From the NCBI GenBank assembly GCA_030834165.1, contig JAURFU010000001.1, forward strand, positions 62,001-126,000: a stretch of 64,000 bases of DNA, given 5' to 3'. The position numbers and the translations under genes are program-made. The DNA is from Verrucomicrobiota bacterium (lineage in GTDB: Bacteria > Verrucomicrobiota > Verrucomicrobiia > Opitutales > UBA953). Below are positions 55,830-64,000 of this stretch, piece by piece. The notes beneath the pieces are model-generated. The model was not told where the DNA came from and did not search any database. It saw only the letters and a list, made by a program, of their open reading frames with translations. Position 1 is the first letter of the stretch, and every line of letters begins with the position of its first letter.

Positions 55830-57101
55830 ATGTCCTCCCCTAAGATTGTCCAAGATCTCTCCACCAAGAAGAGCGGCGTCGCCTCTCTCGTGGAGAAGGA
55901 ACTCGCCAAGACCGGCGGCCTGCTGCGTCTCGCCCCGTGCTGGGTGCCGCGCTCCTTCCTCCAGCCCGGCAAGCGCCTCAAGCTCCACCCGGATGACCTT
56001 TACGCCTTCGGCCTGAGCCGCGGCGGCATCGACGAACGCTGGTTCGCTTCCACCACCGAGGCCGCCAACGACAACCGCACCCCCGACGAAGGCCTGTCCT
56101 ACGTCGTCATCGGCCAGACCCGGTTCACGCTGAAGCAGGCCGTCAAGGAATGCGGCGCCGCGCTCATCGGCTCGAAGATCTGGAACAAGTACAAGAAGTG
56201 GCCGGTGTACTCCAAGTTCTTCGACAACATGGGTCCGATCCCGCACCACATGCACCAGAACGCCAAGCAGGCCAAGCTGCTCGGCCTCGAAGGCAAGCCG
56301 GAGTCCTACTACTTCCCGCCCCAGCACAACAACGTCGGCAACAACTTCCCCTACACGTTCATGGGCTTCGAGCCCGGCACGACCAAGGCGCAGGTCCGCG
56401 AGTGCATCGCCAACTGGCACAAGGGCGACAACAAGATCCTCGCCCTCTCCAAGGCCTACAAGCTCGAGCCCGGCACCGGCTGGCTCATCGACCCTTGCAT
56501 CCTCCACGCCCCGGGCTCGCTCTGCACCTATGAGCCGCAGTGGGGTTCCGACGTGTTCGGCATGTACCAGAACCTCGTCGAAGGCCGCGAAGTACCGTGG
56601 GCCCTCCTCGTCAAGGACATGCCGAAGTCGAAGCACAAGGACGTCGACTTCATCGTGGACCAGCTCGACTGGGACAAGAACGTCGACCCGAACTTCAAGG
56701 ACAACCACTACCTCGAGCCGGTCGTCTCCGTCCAGGGCAAGGGCTACGTGGACAAGTGGATCGTCTACGGCAAGGTCGACAAGTTCCAGTACTTCACCGC
56801 GAAGGAGCTGACCGTCGAGCCGGGCGCCGAGTGCACCATCACCGACAAGGGCGCCTACGGCCTCATCTGCGTCCAGGGCTCCGGCACGATCAACGGCCAG
56901 GTCCTCAACAGCCCGAAGCTCATCCGCTTCAACGAGCTGACCGAAGACGAATACTTCTGCACCGAAGCCGGCGCCAAGAAAGGCGTGACCTTCCGCAACA
57001 CCTCCACCACCGAACCGCTGGTCTGCCTGCGCTACTTCGGACCGGAAGTGAACCCGGACGCCCCCGCCATGGGCGCCTACAAGAAGGCCAAGAAGAAGTA
57101 A
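55830..57101 (+). CDS. Phosphomannose-isomerase-like cupin protein
   Basis: This 423-residue protein has the metal-binding segment 'GPIPHHMHQ' near residue 137 and, 20 residues on, 'PESYYF', like the type I phosphomannose isomerase zinc site, and a later cupin-like stretch ('TVEPGAECTITDKGAYG'). It probably isomerises a sugar or sugar acid; true ManA function is not certain. Lysine codons are nearly all AAG and the codon use looks adapted for high expression, as in the next two genes. No Shine-Dalgarno sequence is visible. It is 12-36 bases upstream of the TIM-barrel gene. Confidence 0.72.
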   Translation: MSSPKIVQDLSTKKSGVASLVEKELAKTGGLLRLAPCWVPRSFLQPGKRLKLHPDDLYAFGLSRGGIDERWFASTTEAANDNRTPDEGLSYVVIGQTRFTLKQAVKECGAALIGSKIWNKYKKWPVYSKFFDNMGPIPHHMHQNAKQAKLLGLEGKPESYYFPPQHNNVGNNFPYTFMGFEPGTTKAQVRECIANWHKGDNKILALSKAYKLEPGTGWLIDPCILHAPGSLCTYEPQWGSDVFGMYQNLVEGREVPWALLVKDMPKSKHKDVDFIVDQLDWDKNVDPNFKDNHYLEPVVSVQGKGYVDKWIVYGKVDKFQYFTAKELTVEPGAECTITDKGAYGLICVQGSGTINGQVLNSPKLIRFNELTEDEYFCTEAGAKKGVTFRNTSTTEPLVCLRYFGPEVNPDAPAMGAYKKAKKK

Positions 57102-57137
57102 GCCCTCCACCTTATGCACGAACCCCACCCCACGACC

Positions 57138-58142
57138 ATGAAACTGCACAACGCAATGTGGCCCGGCCTCGTCGGCAAGGAGCCTGACACCGACCACCCG
57201 CCGATCTCGCTCGAGCACATGCTCGACATGACCGTCGCCGCCGACGTCGACGGCCACAAGTTCGACGGCGTCGACCTGTTCCTGTTCCACCCGCACACCG
57301 ACCCCGACATCTCCGAGGACAACCTCAAGAAGATGGCGGACCTCATCGCCGCCAAGGGCCTGAAGGTCGGCTCGCTCGTGGCCCCCGTCTGGGGCGGCAC
57401 GGTGGGTGACTCCGCGATGGGCACCGACGAGCAGCAGCAGAAGTTCCTCCTCGCCATCGAGAAGGCCTGCCGCATCGCCAAGCTCCTCAACCAGCACGGC
57501 GTCCGCCAGTACGGCGTCATCCGCGTGGACTCCGCCGAGTTCGGCGTGCAGAAGTGGCGCGAGAACCCGAAGGCCAACACGGCCCGCATCGTCGACACGT
57601 TCAAGAAGGCCGCGAAGATCGCCGAAGGCCATGGCGAGCGCATCGCCGCCGAAGGCGAGATCTGCTGGGCCGGCATGCACTCCTGGAAGGCGATGCTCGA
57701 CACCCTCGAAGGCGTCGGCATGCCGAAGACCTTCGGCTTCCAGGCCGACCTCGCCCACACCTACCTCTACCTGATGGGCTACAACGAGCCCGAAGCCGCC
57801 CTCCTCAAGGAAGGCTACACTTCGGAACAGTTCTGGCCCGCCTACCGCGAGATGGTCGGCAAGCTCCGCCCCTGGACCTTCGACTTCCACGTCGCCCAGA
57901 ACGACGGCACCGTGCACGGCACCGGCTCCCACGAGAAGACCGGCCGCCACTGCCAGGCCGACGACGCCAACGGCAAGCTCGACATCACGGCCTGCTCCAA
58001 GGTCTGGCTCGAAGGCGCCGCCGATCGCGGCATGAAGCACATCTGCTGGGATGGCTGCATGTTCCCGAACGCCACGCTCGAGAACCCGAAGACCTGGAAC
58101 ACGATCCTGGCCGCGATGGTCAAGGTGAAGCAGGCCCTCTGA
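57138..58142 (+). CDS. TIM-barrel sugar isomerase/epimerase
   Basis: A 334-residue (from this start) xylose-isomerase-like TIM barrel: '[12 protein letters not shown]', '[10 protein letters not shown]', '[13 protein letters not shown]' and 'DFHVAQNDG' carry the acidic and histidine metal ligands. Such enzymes isomerise, epimerise or dehydrate sugars and inositols. The start at 57138 gives '[10 protein letters not shown]', but an ATG at 57114 is also possible. It lies between the cupin gene and the Gfo/Idh gene, suggesting one pathway. Confidence 0.78.
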   Translation: MKLHNAMWPGLVGKEPDTDHPPISLEHMLDMTVAADVDGHKFDGVDLFLFHPHTDPDISEDNLKKMADLIAAKGLKVGSLVAPVWGGTVGDSAMGTDEQQQKFLLAIEKACRIAKLLNQHGVRQYGVIRVDSAEFGVQKWRENPKANTARIVDTFKKAAKIAEGHGERIAAEGEICWAGMHSWKAMLDTLEGVGMPKTFGFQADLAHTYLYLMGYNEPEAALLKEGYTSEQFWPAYREMVGKLRPWTFDFHVAQNDGTVHGTGSHEKTGRHCQADDANGKLDITACSKVWLEGAADRGMKHICWDGCMFPNATLENPKTWNTILAAMVKVKQAL

Positions 58143-58194
58143 GCACCTGACCTCCCTCCATACTCGATACTGAAAACCCTCATCCCCTCGAATC

Positions 58195-59358
58195 ATGTCT
58201 AAAGCCATTCGCATCGGTCTCATCGGTTACGGCTTCATGGGCCGTACCCACTCCAACGCCTACTCCCAGGTCGGTCACTTCTTCCCGAAGGACAAGCTGA
58301 CCACGGGCCACCACATCGTCCGCCAGGCCGTCTGCGGCCGCGACGAAGCCAAGGTCAAGGACTTCGCCGAGAAGTGGGGCTACGCCTCCTACGAGACCGA
58401 CTGGCGCAAGCTGGTCGCCCGCGCCGACATCGACGCCGTCGACATCTGCACCCCGAACGACTCGCACGCCGAGATCGCCCTCGAGTGCATCAAGCACGGC
58501 AAGATGATCCTCTGCGAAAAGCCCCTCGCCCTCAACGGCGCCCAGGGCGAGCAGATGGTCGCCGCCGTCGAGAAGTCCGGCCTGCCGAACCTCGTCTGGT
58601 ACAACTACCGCTTCCTCCCCGCCGTGACGCTCGCGAAGAACATCGTGGCCGCCGGCGAGCTGGGCCGCGTGTTCCACTACCGCGCCAACTTCCTCCAGGA
58701 TTGGACGATCTCCACCGAGCTGCCTCAGGGCGGCGCGGGTCTCTGGCGCCTCGACGCCGCCGCCGCCGGTTCCGGCGTGACGGGCGACCTGCTCGCACAC
58801 TGCATCGACACCGCCCGCTGGATCAACGGTGACATCACCGAGGTCTCCGCGATCACCGAGACGTTCATCAAGGAGCGCGTCCACACCGCCACGGGCAAGA
58901 AGCAGGCCGTCACCATCGATGACGCCGCGATCTTCCTCTGCCGCTTCGAGAACGGCTCGATCGCGCAATTCGAATCCACCCGCTACGCCCGCGGCCACAA
59001 GGCGCTCTACACGTTCGAGATCAACGGCGAGAAGAAGTCCCTCCAGTGGGACCTCCACGACCTCAACCGCCTCAACTACTTCGATCACGCCGTCCCGGGC
59101 GATCGTCGCGGTTGGGCCAGCATCCACACGTCCGACGGCGACCATCCGTACGCCGGCAACTGGTGGGTCCCGGGTCTCTGCCTCGGTTACGAGCACTCCT
59201 TCACCCACGCCCTCGCCGAGTTCCTCAAGAGCCTCGACGACCCGAAGGCACCCAAGGCTTATCCGGACTTCCGTCATGCGCTGGGCACCCAGTACGTCTG
59301 CGACGCCGTCCTGGAGTCTGCCAAGACGAAGCAGTGGGTTAAGGTGAAGAAGGCCTAA
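58195..59358 (+). CDS. Gfo/Idh/MocA family oxidoreductase
   Basis: This 387-residue NAD(P)-dependent enzyme has the Rossmann start '[17 protein letters not shown]' and the catalytic 'CEKPLAL' near residue 107, with 'HCIDTARW' carrying the usual His. Members oxidise or reduce sugars and inositols at a ring carbon, often as 3-dehydrogenases. With the upstream TIM-barrel and cupin genes it should form a sugar-conversion route. The spacing to the TIM gene is 52 bases. A strong terminator follows. Confidence 0.93.
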   Translation: MSKAIRIGLIGYGFMGRTHSNAYSQVGHFFPKDKLTTGHHIVRQAVCGRDEAKVKDFAEKWGYASYETDWRKLVARADIDAVDICTPNDSHAEIALECIKHGKMILCEKPLALNGAQGEQMVAAVEKSGLPNLVWYNYRFLPAVTLAKNIVAAGELGRVFHYRANFLQDWTISTELPQGGAGLWRLDAAAAGSGVTGDLLAHCIDTARWINGDITEVSAITETFIKERVHTATGKKQAVTIDDAAIFLCRFENGSIAQFESTRYARGHKALYTFEINGEKKSLQWDLHDLNRLNYFDHAVPGDRRGWASIHTSDGDHPYAGNWWVPGLCLGYEHSFTHALAEFLKSLDDPKAPKAYPDFRHALGTQYVCDAVLESAKTKQWVKVKKA

Positions 59359-59382
59359 ACCGCCCTCCAGCCGCCTTCCAGA

Positions 59383-59410
59383 GGCCCCGGATCACCCGAT
59401 CCGGGGCTTC
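59383..59410 (+). terminator. Rho-independent terminator of the sugar cluster
   Basis: GCCCCGGATC (59383-59392) pairs with GATCCGGGGC (59397-59406) around an ACCC loop, followed by TTCTTTAT. It lies 24 bases after the Gfo/Idh stop. Confidence 0.85.
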
Positions 59411-59436
59411 TTTATGCCCAGACAGATGCAAGGGCT

Positions 59437-59507
59437 CAAAGGGAGACCGGAAACCGGATTGAATGCTTGGGTTATCAATCCCCAGCCAATCATCCGGTTT
59501 CCCCTTT
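59437..59507. repeat. Long imperfect inverted repeat
   Basis: AAAGGG, then GGAAACCGGATTG at 59448-59460, face CAATC (59487-59491), CCGGTTTCC (59494-59502) and CCCTTT in the right arm, with a two-base AT insertion. A smaller TGGG...CCCC stem lies inside. This gives a highly structured stretch of about 71 bases between the terminator and the promoter of the aspartyl protease-like gene. It encodes no protein. Confidence 0.7.
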
Positions 59508-59522
59508 CGGGCAGTCCGTGGC

Positions 59523-59550
59523 TTGACACCAGACTGTTAGCATCTATAAC
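59523..59550 (+). promoter_or_regulatory. Consensus sigma-70 promoter
   Basis: TTGACA (59523-59528), a 16-base gap, and TATAAC (59545-59550) make the best promoter in the window. Transcription would start near 59557, only about 12 bases before the ATG at 59569, so the message has almost no leader. Confidence 0.75.
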
Positions 59551-59568
59551 TGTCAGCAATCCACCCCT

Positions 59569-60312
59569 ATGCCGCGCAAAACTCCCACTTCCCACATGGT
59601 CTGTACCTACAAGCTGTATCTCCTTAACCGTCACCTGTTCATCGACCTTCCGGAGGGCCGGACCCTGATCGACACGGGCGCCCCCTTCAGTTCTTCGACC
59701 ACCGGCCGCCTGTCCTGGCAGAACCAGAACCATGGCGTGAACAAGGGCGGCTACATGGGCTTCACCTTCGACAAGCTGTCCGCCGCGATCGGCGTCCAGG
59801 TCGACGCCCTGCTGGGCATGGACCTGCTCGCCCAGACCACCCTGCTCTTCGACGTGGCCAACCGCACGCTGACGGCCGGTGACGAGATGCCGGTCGGCTT
59901 CAAAGCGCAGGCCTATGAGCTGGCGCCGATGTCCGACATCCCCCTCTTCCACGTGACGCTCAACAGCCAACCGGCCCGCGTGCTCTGGGACACCGGCGCG
60001 CAGTTCGGTTACGTGACCGACCGCAAGTTCGTCGCTGGTGCCGAACCGCAGGCCGGCTTCAAGGACTTCAGTCCGATGTTCGGCGACATGGACATCCCGC
60101 AGTCCTACGTGCTGCCCTTCACGCTTGCAGGCCACGGTCTGCTCGAACAGTTCGGCGAAGCCCCTTCCGCCCTCGGCGGCGGCGTCTCGCCGGTGCCGAT
60201 GAGCCCGTTCCTCCGCGCCCTCGACATCGACGCGATCGTCGGCCCGTCCTGGATGCCGCGCGTGAAGGTCTGGCTTAATCCGCTGGACCAGACGTTCGCC
60301 ATCGCGGTCTGA
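59569..60312 (+). CDS. Double-DTGA aspartyl protease-like protein
   Basis: A 247-residue protein with two retropepsin-like motifs: 'LIDTGAPF' (D35-T-G-A) and 'LWDTGAQFG' (D141-T-G-A), about 106 residues apart, plus 'LLGMDLL' after the first. This looks like two fused half-sites in one chain, as in pepsin-type or bacterial retropepsin-like proteins. There is no signal peptide, so it is probably cytosolic. Activity is not certain. It is transcribed alone from a consensus promoter and ends in a bidirectional terminator. Confidence 0.75.
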   Translation: MPRKTPTSHMVCTYKLYLLNRHLFIDLPEGRTLIDTGAPFSSSTTGRLSWQNQNHGVNKGGYMGFTFDKLSAAIGVQVDALLGMDLLAQTTLLFDVANRTLTAGDEMPVGFKAQAYELAPMSDIPLFHVTLNSQPARVLWDTGAQFGYVTDRKFVAGAEPQAGFKDFSPMFGDMDIPQSYVLPFTLAGHGLLEQFGEAPSALGGGVSPVPMSPFLRALDIDAIVGPSWMPRVKVWLNPLDQTFAIAV

Positions 60313-60331
60313 GCCTTAGATCACGGCCAAC

Positions 60332-60372
60332 AAAAAGCCCCGGTCCGCATCGCTGCGGCCGGGGCTTTCTTT
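60332..60372. terminator. Bidirectional terminator
   Basis: AAAGCCCCGG (60334-60343) and CCGCA (60345-60349) pair with TGCGG (60354-60358) and CCGGGGCTTT (60359-60368), with one bulged T and a TCGC loop. An A run on the left and a T-rich run on the right allow use on both strands. It separates the aspartyl protease-like gene from the convergent thioredoxin gene. Confidence 0.88.
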
Positions 60373-60385
60373 TACGGAAGACGGA

Positions 60386-61603
60386 TTACTTCTTCGCCGC
60401 GGCCTTCATGGCAGGAGGCGAGTAGAAGCGGTTCATCTTGTCGAGGATGGCGTTCTCGGCCGCGGCGCGGTCGATGATGCCGGTGTGGCGATAGACGATT
60501 TCGCCGCCCGGAGCCACGACGATGGTGTGCGGGATGGGGCCGGGCATCTCCTTGTCGAGCGCGGCCGCCAGGTCGTCGGCGCTGCCGGCGAAGAGGTAGC
60601 TGTTCGTGGTACGGCCTTCCTTCTTGAGGCTGTTCTCGACCTTCTTGCTGAGGCCGGCGGCCTGCTTGAAAAGGAAAGCCTCGGCCTTGGCCTTGTCCTT
60701 CGGGTCATCCATGGAGATGGTGACGAGCTCGAAGTCGCGCATGTCGAACTTGCGGGAGATCTCGACGAGGTCGGGGAACTCCTTCACGCAGGGGGCGCAC
60801 CAGGTGGCCCAGACGTTGATCATGCGGTACTTGTTGGAGGGGTTGGCGCGCAGCTTGGCGATGCCTTCCTTGTCGATGGGCTCGACGGTGACCGGGGTCT
60901 TGGCCCAGGCCTCGTGCTTGGCGTCGTGCAGGGCCTTCTTCTCGCGCCACTTGGTGGAGCAACCCATGGGCTTGGTCAGCTCGAGGGCGACGGGCTTGCC
61001 GGCGAGGATCGCGTCCACGGCGTTCTGGCAGTCCTTGGACTTGACGGTGCTGTCGTCGTAGAAGCGGGAGTCGTCGAATCGGCCCTGGTAGCGGAGCTTC
61101 AGGTTCTTATCGAAGACGAAGACGTGCGGGGTCGCGAGGCAGCCATAGGCGCGGGCCACGGTCTGCGTGTCGCCGTCGTAGAGGTAGTCGAAGGTCCACT
61201 TGTTCTTCTCGGCGTAGGGCTTCATCTCCTCGTAGGAATCGCCGAACTCGCCGTACCCGAGCTCGTCCTTGCTGAGGCCGTCCGGGTGGTTGGGGTTGAT
61301 CGCGACGAGCTTCACGCCCTTGCCCTTGTATTCTTCGTAGAACTTCTGGAGGCGGCGCTCGATGCTGTGCGAGGTCGGGCAGTGGTTGGAGGTGAAGAGG
61401 ACGACGAGCGCTTCGCCGCCGGTGTACTCGGCGAGCTTATGCTTCTTGCCGTCGGTGCCGAGCAGCTCGAAGTCCGGGGCGGCGTCGCCGCTCTTGAGCG
61501 TGCGCATGTCGGGCGGGTTGCCGTTGACGAGGCCGGGGGCGTCGGCGGCGCGGACGCCGACGACGGCGGCCAGGACGGCGAGGAGGGACAGAAGTCGCTT
61601 CAT
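60386..61603 (-). CDS. Exported two-domain thioredoxin-fold protein
   Basis: This 405-residue protein has a signal peptide (1-20). The first domain is a redoxin type with C75 in 'NHCPTS' (a CxxS site), the cis-proline in 'ATPHVFVFD' and a later 'GCSTKW'. The second, from about 240, is a TlpA-like thioredoxin with C269-A-P-C272 in 'WATWCAPC'. Two redox domains in one chain may act in series in the periplasm. The partner is unknown. I chose the ATG at 61601-61603 because it starts the signal peptide. Confidence 0.9.
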   Translation of the reverse strand: MKRLLSLLAVLAAVVGVRAADAPGLVNGNPPDMRTLKSGDAAPDFELLGTDGKKHKLAEYTGGEALVVLFTSNHCPTSHSIERRLQKFYEEYKGKGVKLVAINPNHPDGLSKDELGYGEFGDSYEEMKPYAEKNKWTFDYLYDGDTQTVARAYGCLATPHVFVFDKNLKLRYQGRFDDSRFYDDSTVKSKDCQNAVDAILAGKPVALELTKPMGCSTKWREKKALHDAKHEAWAKTPVTVEPIDKEGIAKLRANPSNKYRMINVWATWCAPCVKEFPDLVEISRKFDMRDFELVTISMDDPKDKAKAEAFLFKQAAGLSKKVENSLKKEGRTTNSYLFAGSADDLAAALDKEMPGPIPHTIVVAPGGEIVYRHTGIIDRAAAENAILDKMNRFYSPPAMKAAAKK

Positions 61604-61664
61604 AGGGTGGGTGGGGTTGAGCATTAGAGTCCCCAAATCCCCCGGTGTTCCAATCCGAAAATGG

Positions 61665-62081
61665 TCAGACGGCCCGGAACGACCGCCCGAGGTCCTCGGC
61701 CGACCCGTCGGCGCAGTCCACCAACGACAGTACCCCGCCCTGTATGTAAAATACGGCCAGCTGACGGTACCGGCGTCCGAATTCGACCGCCCCGGGTAGC
61801 CCGATCGGCACGCCCCAGCCCGGCTCGAGGTGAACGCCATCCGTCGACCCCCCGGTAATGCGATGCAGACGATGCCCGGCGGCGCGCAGTTCCGCCTCCA
61901 AGGCTTCGTCGGCGGCACGGTCAAGCTCCGCGGACGTCGGTAATCCATCCGGATCGTAAGCCGTGATGATCGCGAAATCCGCCGGCCAGTCCGCCGGCAA
62001 GGGCGCGCAGCGAAAGACGGCCTGCTTGAAACGCGCTCGCTGCTCAGGTGTCATCAAAATGGGCTTTGCCTCTGCTTCCAT
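61665..62081 (-). CDS. DUF3293 domain protein
   Basis: A 138-residue cytosolic protein with the DUF3293 pattern: '[11 protein letters not shown]' near residue 38, a helical middle, '[10 protein letters not shown]' and '[11 protein letters not shown]' near the end. The family has no known function. The ATG at 62081 leaves 20 bases to the divergent sulfatase start. An ATG at 62054 ('MTPEQ') leaves more room for a promoter and may be the true start. Confidence 0.72.
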   Translation of the reverse strand: MEAEAKPILMTPEQRARFKQAVFRCAPLPADWPADFAIITAYDPDGLPTSAELDRAADEALEAELRAAGHRLHRITGGSTDGVHLEPGWGVPIGLPGAVEFGRRYRQLAVFYIQGGVLSLVDCADGSAEDLGRSFRAV

Positions 62082-62101
62082 TTGGATGTGTATTCATCGT
62101 C

Positions 62102-63496
62102 ATGCAACCCCTGCTGCTGGCCCTTATCACGGCTCTTTCCCTCGGTGCTTACGCCGCGCCCCGCCCCAACATCGTGATCATCCTGGCCGACGACCTCGGC
62201 TACGGCGACCTCGGCTGCTACGGCCACCCGACGATCAAGACCCCGCACCTTGATCGGATGGCGGCCGAGGGCCTCCGCTTCACCCAGTTCTACTCCGCCG
62301 CCGAAGTCTGTACGCCCAGCCGAGCCGCCCTGCTGACCGGACGCTACCCCGTCCGTTCAGGGATGGCGCACAACCAGTTCCGTGTGCTTCGCGCGGTTTC
62401 CACGGGCGGACTCCCGGCCTCGGAAGTGACCCTGGCCGAATCGTTGAGAGCCGCCGGCTACGCGACCGGCCTGATCGGCAAGTGGCACCTCGGCGTCTGG
62501 GCCAACCAGCAGCCGCAGCACCACCCGCTCGCCCACGGCTTCGATTTCCACTTCGGCCTGATGCACTCGAATGACATGAACCCTTCGGACAAGCCCAAGC
62601 CGAAGAAGCCGAACTCGCTCGTCGACCAAGACCCCGAATGGTGGAACGCGGCCCTCTACCGCGGCCGCGAACTCCTCGAGCCCCGTACCGACCAGACCCA
62701 GCTGACGAAACGTTACGCCGAGGAAGCCGTGAAGTTCATCGGCGCGAACAAGGACAAGCCTTTCTTCCTCTACATGCCGCACACTTTCCCCCACACGCCC
62801 CTCTTCGCGTCGGAGCGCTTCAAGGGCAAGAGCTCGCGCGGCATCTATGGCGACGTGCTCGCCGAACTCGACTGGAGCGTCGGCGAGGTCCTCAAGGCGC
62901 TCAAGGTCAACGGCGTGGCGGACAACACCCTCGTCTTCTTCACCAGCGACAACGGCCCGTGGACGTTCATGGGCACCGAGACGGGCGGCAGCGCCGGCCT
63001 GCTCAAGGACGGCAAGGGCAGCACCTGGGAGGGCGGCATGCGCGTCCCCGGCATCGCCTGGTGGCCCGGCAAGATCAAGCCGGGCGTGACCGACAACGTC
63101 GGCACGATGCTCGACCTCTATCCGACCGTCGCGAAGCTGACCGGCGCGAAGGCTCCGTCGGACCGCCCGATGGACGGCACCGACCTGACCCCTCTCCTGC
63201 TCGAGGAACGCGCCGTCGATCGTGGGCTCTTCTGCTACTACCGCGGCGAAAAGCTCTACGCCGCCCGCCTGGGCGACTGGAAGATCCACTTCATCACCCA
63301 AGGTTCGTACGGCGACCCCAAGCCGGTCGAACACGCCAAACCCCTGCTCTTCAACCTGGCCGTCGACCCCTCCGAAGCCCACGAGATCTCGGCCGAGCAT
63401 CCGGACGTCGTCGCCCGCCTTGCCGCCGCCGTCGAACAGCACCGCACCACCGTCACCCCGGTCCGCAGCCAGCTGATCGACGTCGTCGCCAAGTAA
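62102..63496 (+). CDS. Exported type I sulfatase
   Basis: This 464-residue enzyme has a signal peptide (1-19) and the same fold as the first sulfatase: '[21 protein letters not shown]', the formylglycine motif C70-T-P-S-R in '[12 protein letters not shown]', and 'GKWHLG'. Its C-T-P-S-R signature is the standard one, against C-T-S-S-R in the other copy. It removes sulfate from an extracytoplasmic substrate. It starts after a longer hydrophobic frame from 62048, which I rejected because the signal peptide begins at this ATG. No FGE gene is present. Confidence 0.93.
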   Translation: MQPLLLALITALSLGAYAAPRPNIVIILADDLGYGDLGCYGHPTIKTPHLDRMAAEGLRFTQFYSAAEVCTPSRAALLTGRYPVRSGMAHNQFRVLRAVSTGGLPASEVTLAESLRAAGYATGLIGKWHLGVWANQQPQHHPLAHGFDFHFGLMHSNDMNPSDKPKPKKPNSLVDQDPEWWNAALYRGRELLEPRTDQTQLTKRYAEEAVKFIGANKDKPFFLYMPHTFPHTPLFASERFKGKSSRGIYGDVLAELDWSVGEVLKALKVNGVADNTLVFFTSDNGPWTFMGTETGGSAGLLKDGKGSTWEGGMRVPGIAWWPGKIKPGVTDNVGTMLDLYPTVAKLTGAKAPSDRPMDGTDLTPLLLEERAVDRGLFCYYRGEKLYAARLGDWKIHFITQGSYGDPKPVEHAKPLLFNLAVDPSEAHEISAEHPDVVARLAAAVEQHRTTVTPVRSQLIDVVAK

Positions 63497-63543
63497 GCGT
63501 TCGTCCTTCCCTCAGGGACGATTTCGCCCTATCTCTGTCGCAC

Positions 63544-63616
63544 GGGCCTATAGCTCAACGGTTAGAGCACGGAACTCATAATTCCTTGGTTCTGGGTTCA
63601 AATCCCGGTGGGCCCA
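63544..63616 (+). tRNA. tRNA with CAU anticodon, probably tRNA-Ile2 (lysidine type)
   Basis: A complete cloverleaf: acceptor stem GGGCCTA/TGGGCCC, D arm GCTC/GAGC, anticodon loop CTCATAA with CAT at the anticodon, and T arm CTGGG-TTCAAAT-CCCGG. The variable stretch CCTTGGTT after the anticodon stem resembles E. coli tRNA-Ile2, in which C34 is turned to lysidine by TilS, rather than elongator Met. A-73 is followed by CCCA, so the 3' CCA is probably not encoded. Confidence 0.9.
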
Positions 63617-63692
63617 CCCATTTGCAGTTCACCTGATTGGCACGTCAAAGGTGTGATCATCGCTCGGCAGAGAGTTCCCAACGCCAAGCACC

Positions 63693-64000
63693 CTACTTAA
63701 CGTCAGGAATCTCACTAAGGGGAACCAGAACTTCTTGGCTCTTCTCGCCTGCCATAGGCCGAGGCGGAGGCATCCCGTTGCCGCACCTGAAGACCATGCT
63801 GGGTTTGTCCGCACGCATACGAAACCATTTGGCGGCTTCGACGAAATCTTCGGGCATGCCGCGTCCATGAAAACACATCACCGCAAGGTTAAACTGGGAC
63901 CTGGCATGTCCTTGCTCCGCGGCCTTACGCCACCACCTGACTGCTTCCGTCATGTCACGAGGCACGCCCTCGCCATAGTAGCAACATCTGCCCATTACGT
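63693..64000 (-). CDS. Sel1-repeat (TPR-like) protein, N-terminus cut by window edge
   Basis: The minus-strand frame is open to the window end and stops with TAG at 63693-63695, giving about 100 residues. 'YYGEGVPRDMTEAVRWWRKA' and 'EQGHARSQFNLAVMCFHGRG' are Sel1-like repeats of about 36 residues. Sel1 proteins are alpha-helical scaffolds. The codon use and base content are visibly less GC-rich than the rest of the window. It follows a tRNA gene. Confidence 0.75.
   Translation of the reverse strand, partial: VMGRCCYYGEGVPRDMTEAVRWWRKAAEQGHARSQFNLAVMCFHGRGMPEDFVEAAKWFRMRADKPSMVFRCGNGMPPPRPMAGEKSQEVLVPLSEIPDVK

Noticed and set aside
63544-63616. tRNA called as elongator Met
   Set aside because: The CAU anticodon fits both, but the CTTGG variable stretch and acceptor text resemble tRNA-Ile2, so Ile2 is preferred, though not certain.

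Overview
The window is GC-rich, densely coded chromosomal DNA from a Gram-negative bacterium. Gene content suggests a member of the Verrucomicrobiota, possibly an Opitutae-like lineage: two exported type I sulfatases, a DUF5069 protein, Gfo/Idh plus TIM-barrel sugar genes, Mla/LpxR/Pal envelope genes, and no phage or transposon genes. This placement is inferred from content and style only. There is no rRNA or other phylogenetic marker to prove it. Gaps are short, many same-strand neighbours overlap by ATGA or GTGA, and four convergent pairs share the palindrome TGATCA as back-to-back stop codons. Many stand-alone genes have no visible Shine-Dalgarno sequence.

Layout, left half. 1-6 kb: end of a class V aminotransferase, a large type IA topoisomerase, and a minus-strand acylphosphatase, ABC ATPase, ABC permease and TPR-like protein unit. 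6-15 kb: TatA, riboflavin synthase, acyltransferase, NUDIX, YgjP-type peptidase, MazG, TrpC-RsmA, RimO and a SNF2 ATPase. 15-24 kb: a complete 2-oxoglutarate dehydrogenase operon (sucA, sucB, lpdA), a terminator, the SRP RNA on the minus strand, and valS. 23.8-29.7 kb: a tight six-gene amino-sugar operon (NagB, ROK-like kinase, PIG-L deacetylase, sugar nucleotidyltransferase, NahK-like kinase, NAD-dependent epimerase) that appears to combine GlcNAc breakdown with salvage to UDP-sugars. 29.7-33.3 kb: a minus-strand group with an HxHP-motif protein, Sco, Ppx/GppA and LpxR.

Layout, right half. 33.4-40.3 kb: an Mla-type lipid transporter (STAS-fused permease, ATPase, MCE protein, lipoprotein) followed by DUF5069, a degenerate SPOUT protein, an unknown protein and an AmpG-like transporter. 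40-50 kb: M16 peptidase, prfB without a frameshift, an unknown protein, a DsbD with unusual domain order, Pal, and a MoeB-rhodanese protein. 49.6-54.5 kb: RuvX, TruA, PEBP, HupE-like, sulfatase and glutaredoxin-like genes. 54.6-59.4 kb: a codon-adapted sugar cluster (mutarotase-like protein, phosphomannose-isomerase-like cupin, TIM-barrel isomerase, Gfo/Idh oxidoreductase) of unknown substrate. 59.4-64 kb: a long inverted repeat plus strong promoter driving a double-DTGA aspartyl protease-like gene, a two-domain thioredoxin protein, DUF3293, a second sulfatase, a tRNA with CAU anticodon (probably Ile2), and the edge of a lower-GC Sel1-repeat gene.

No CRISPR array, prophage, insertion sequence or recognised defence system was seen. 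The most unusual items are the amino-sugar operon, the sugar cluster of unknown substrate, the domain-shuffled DsbD, the inverted-repeat and promoter locus at 59.4-59.6 kb, and the TGATCA junctions.
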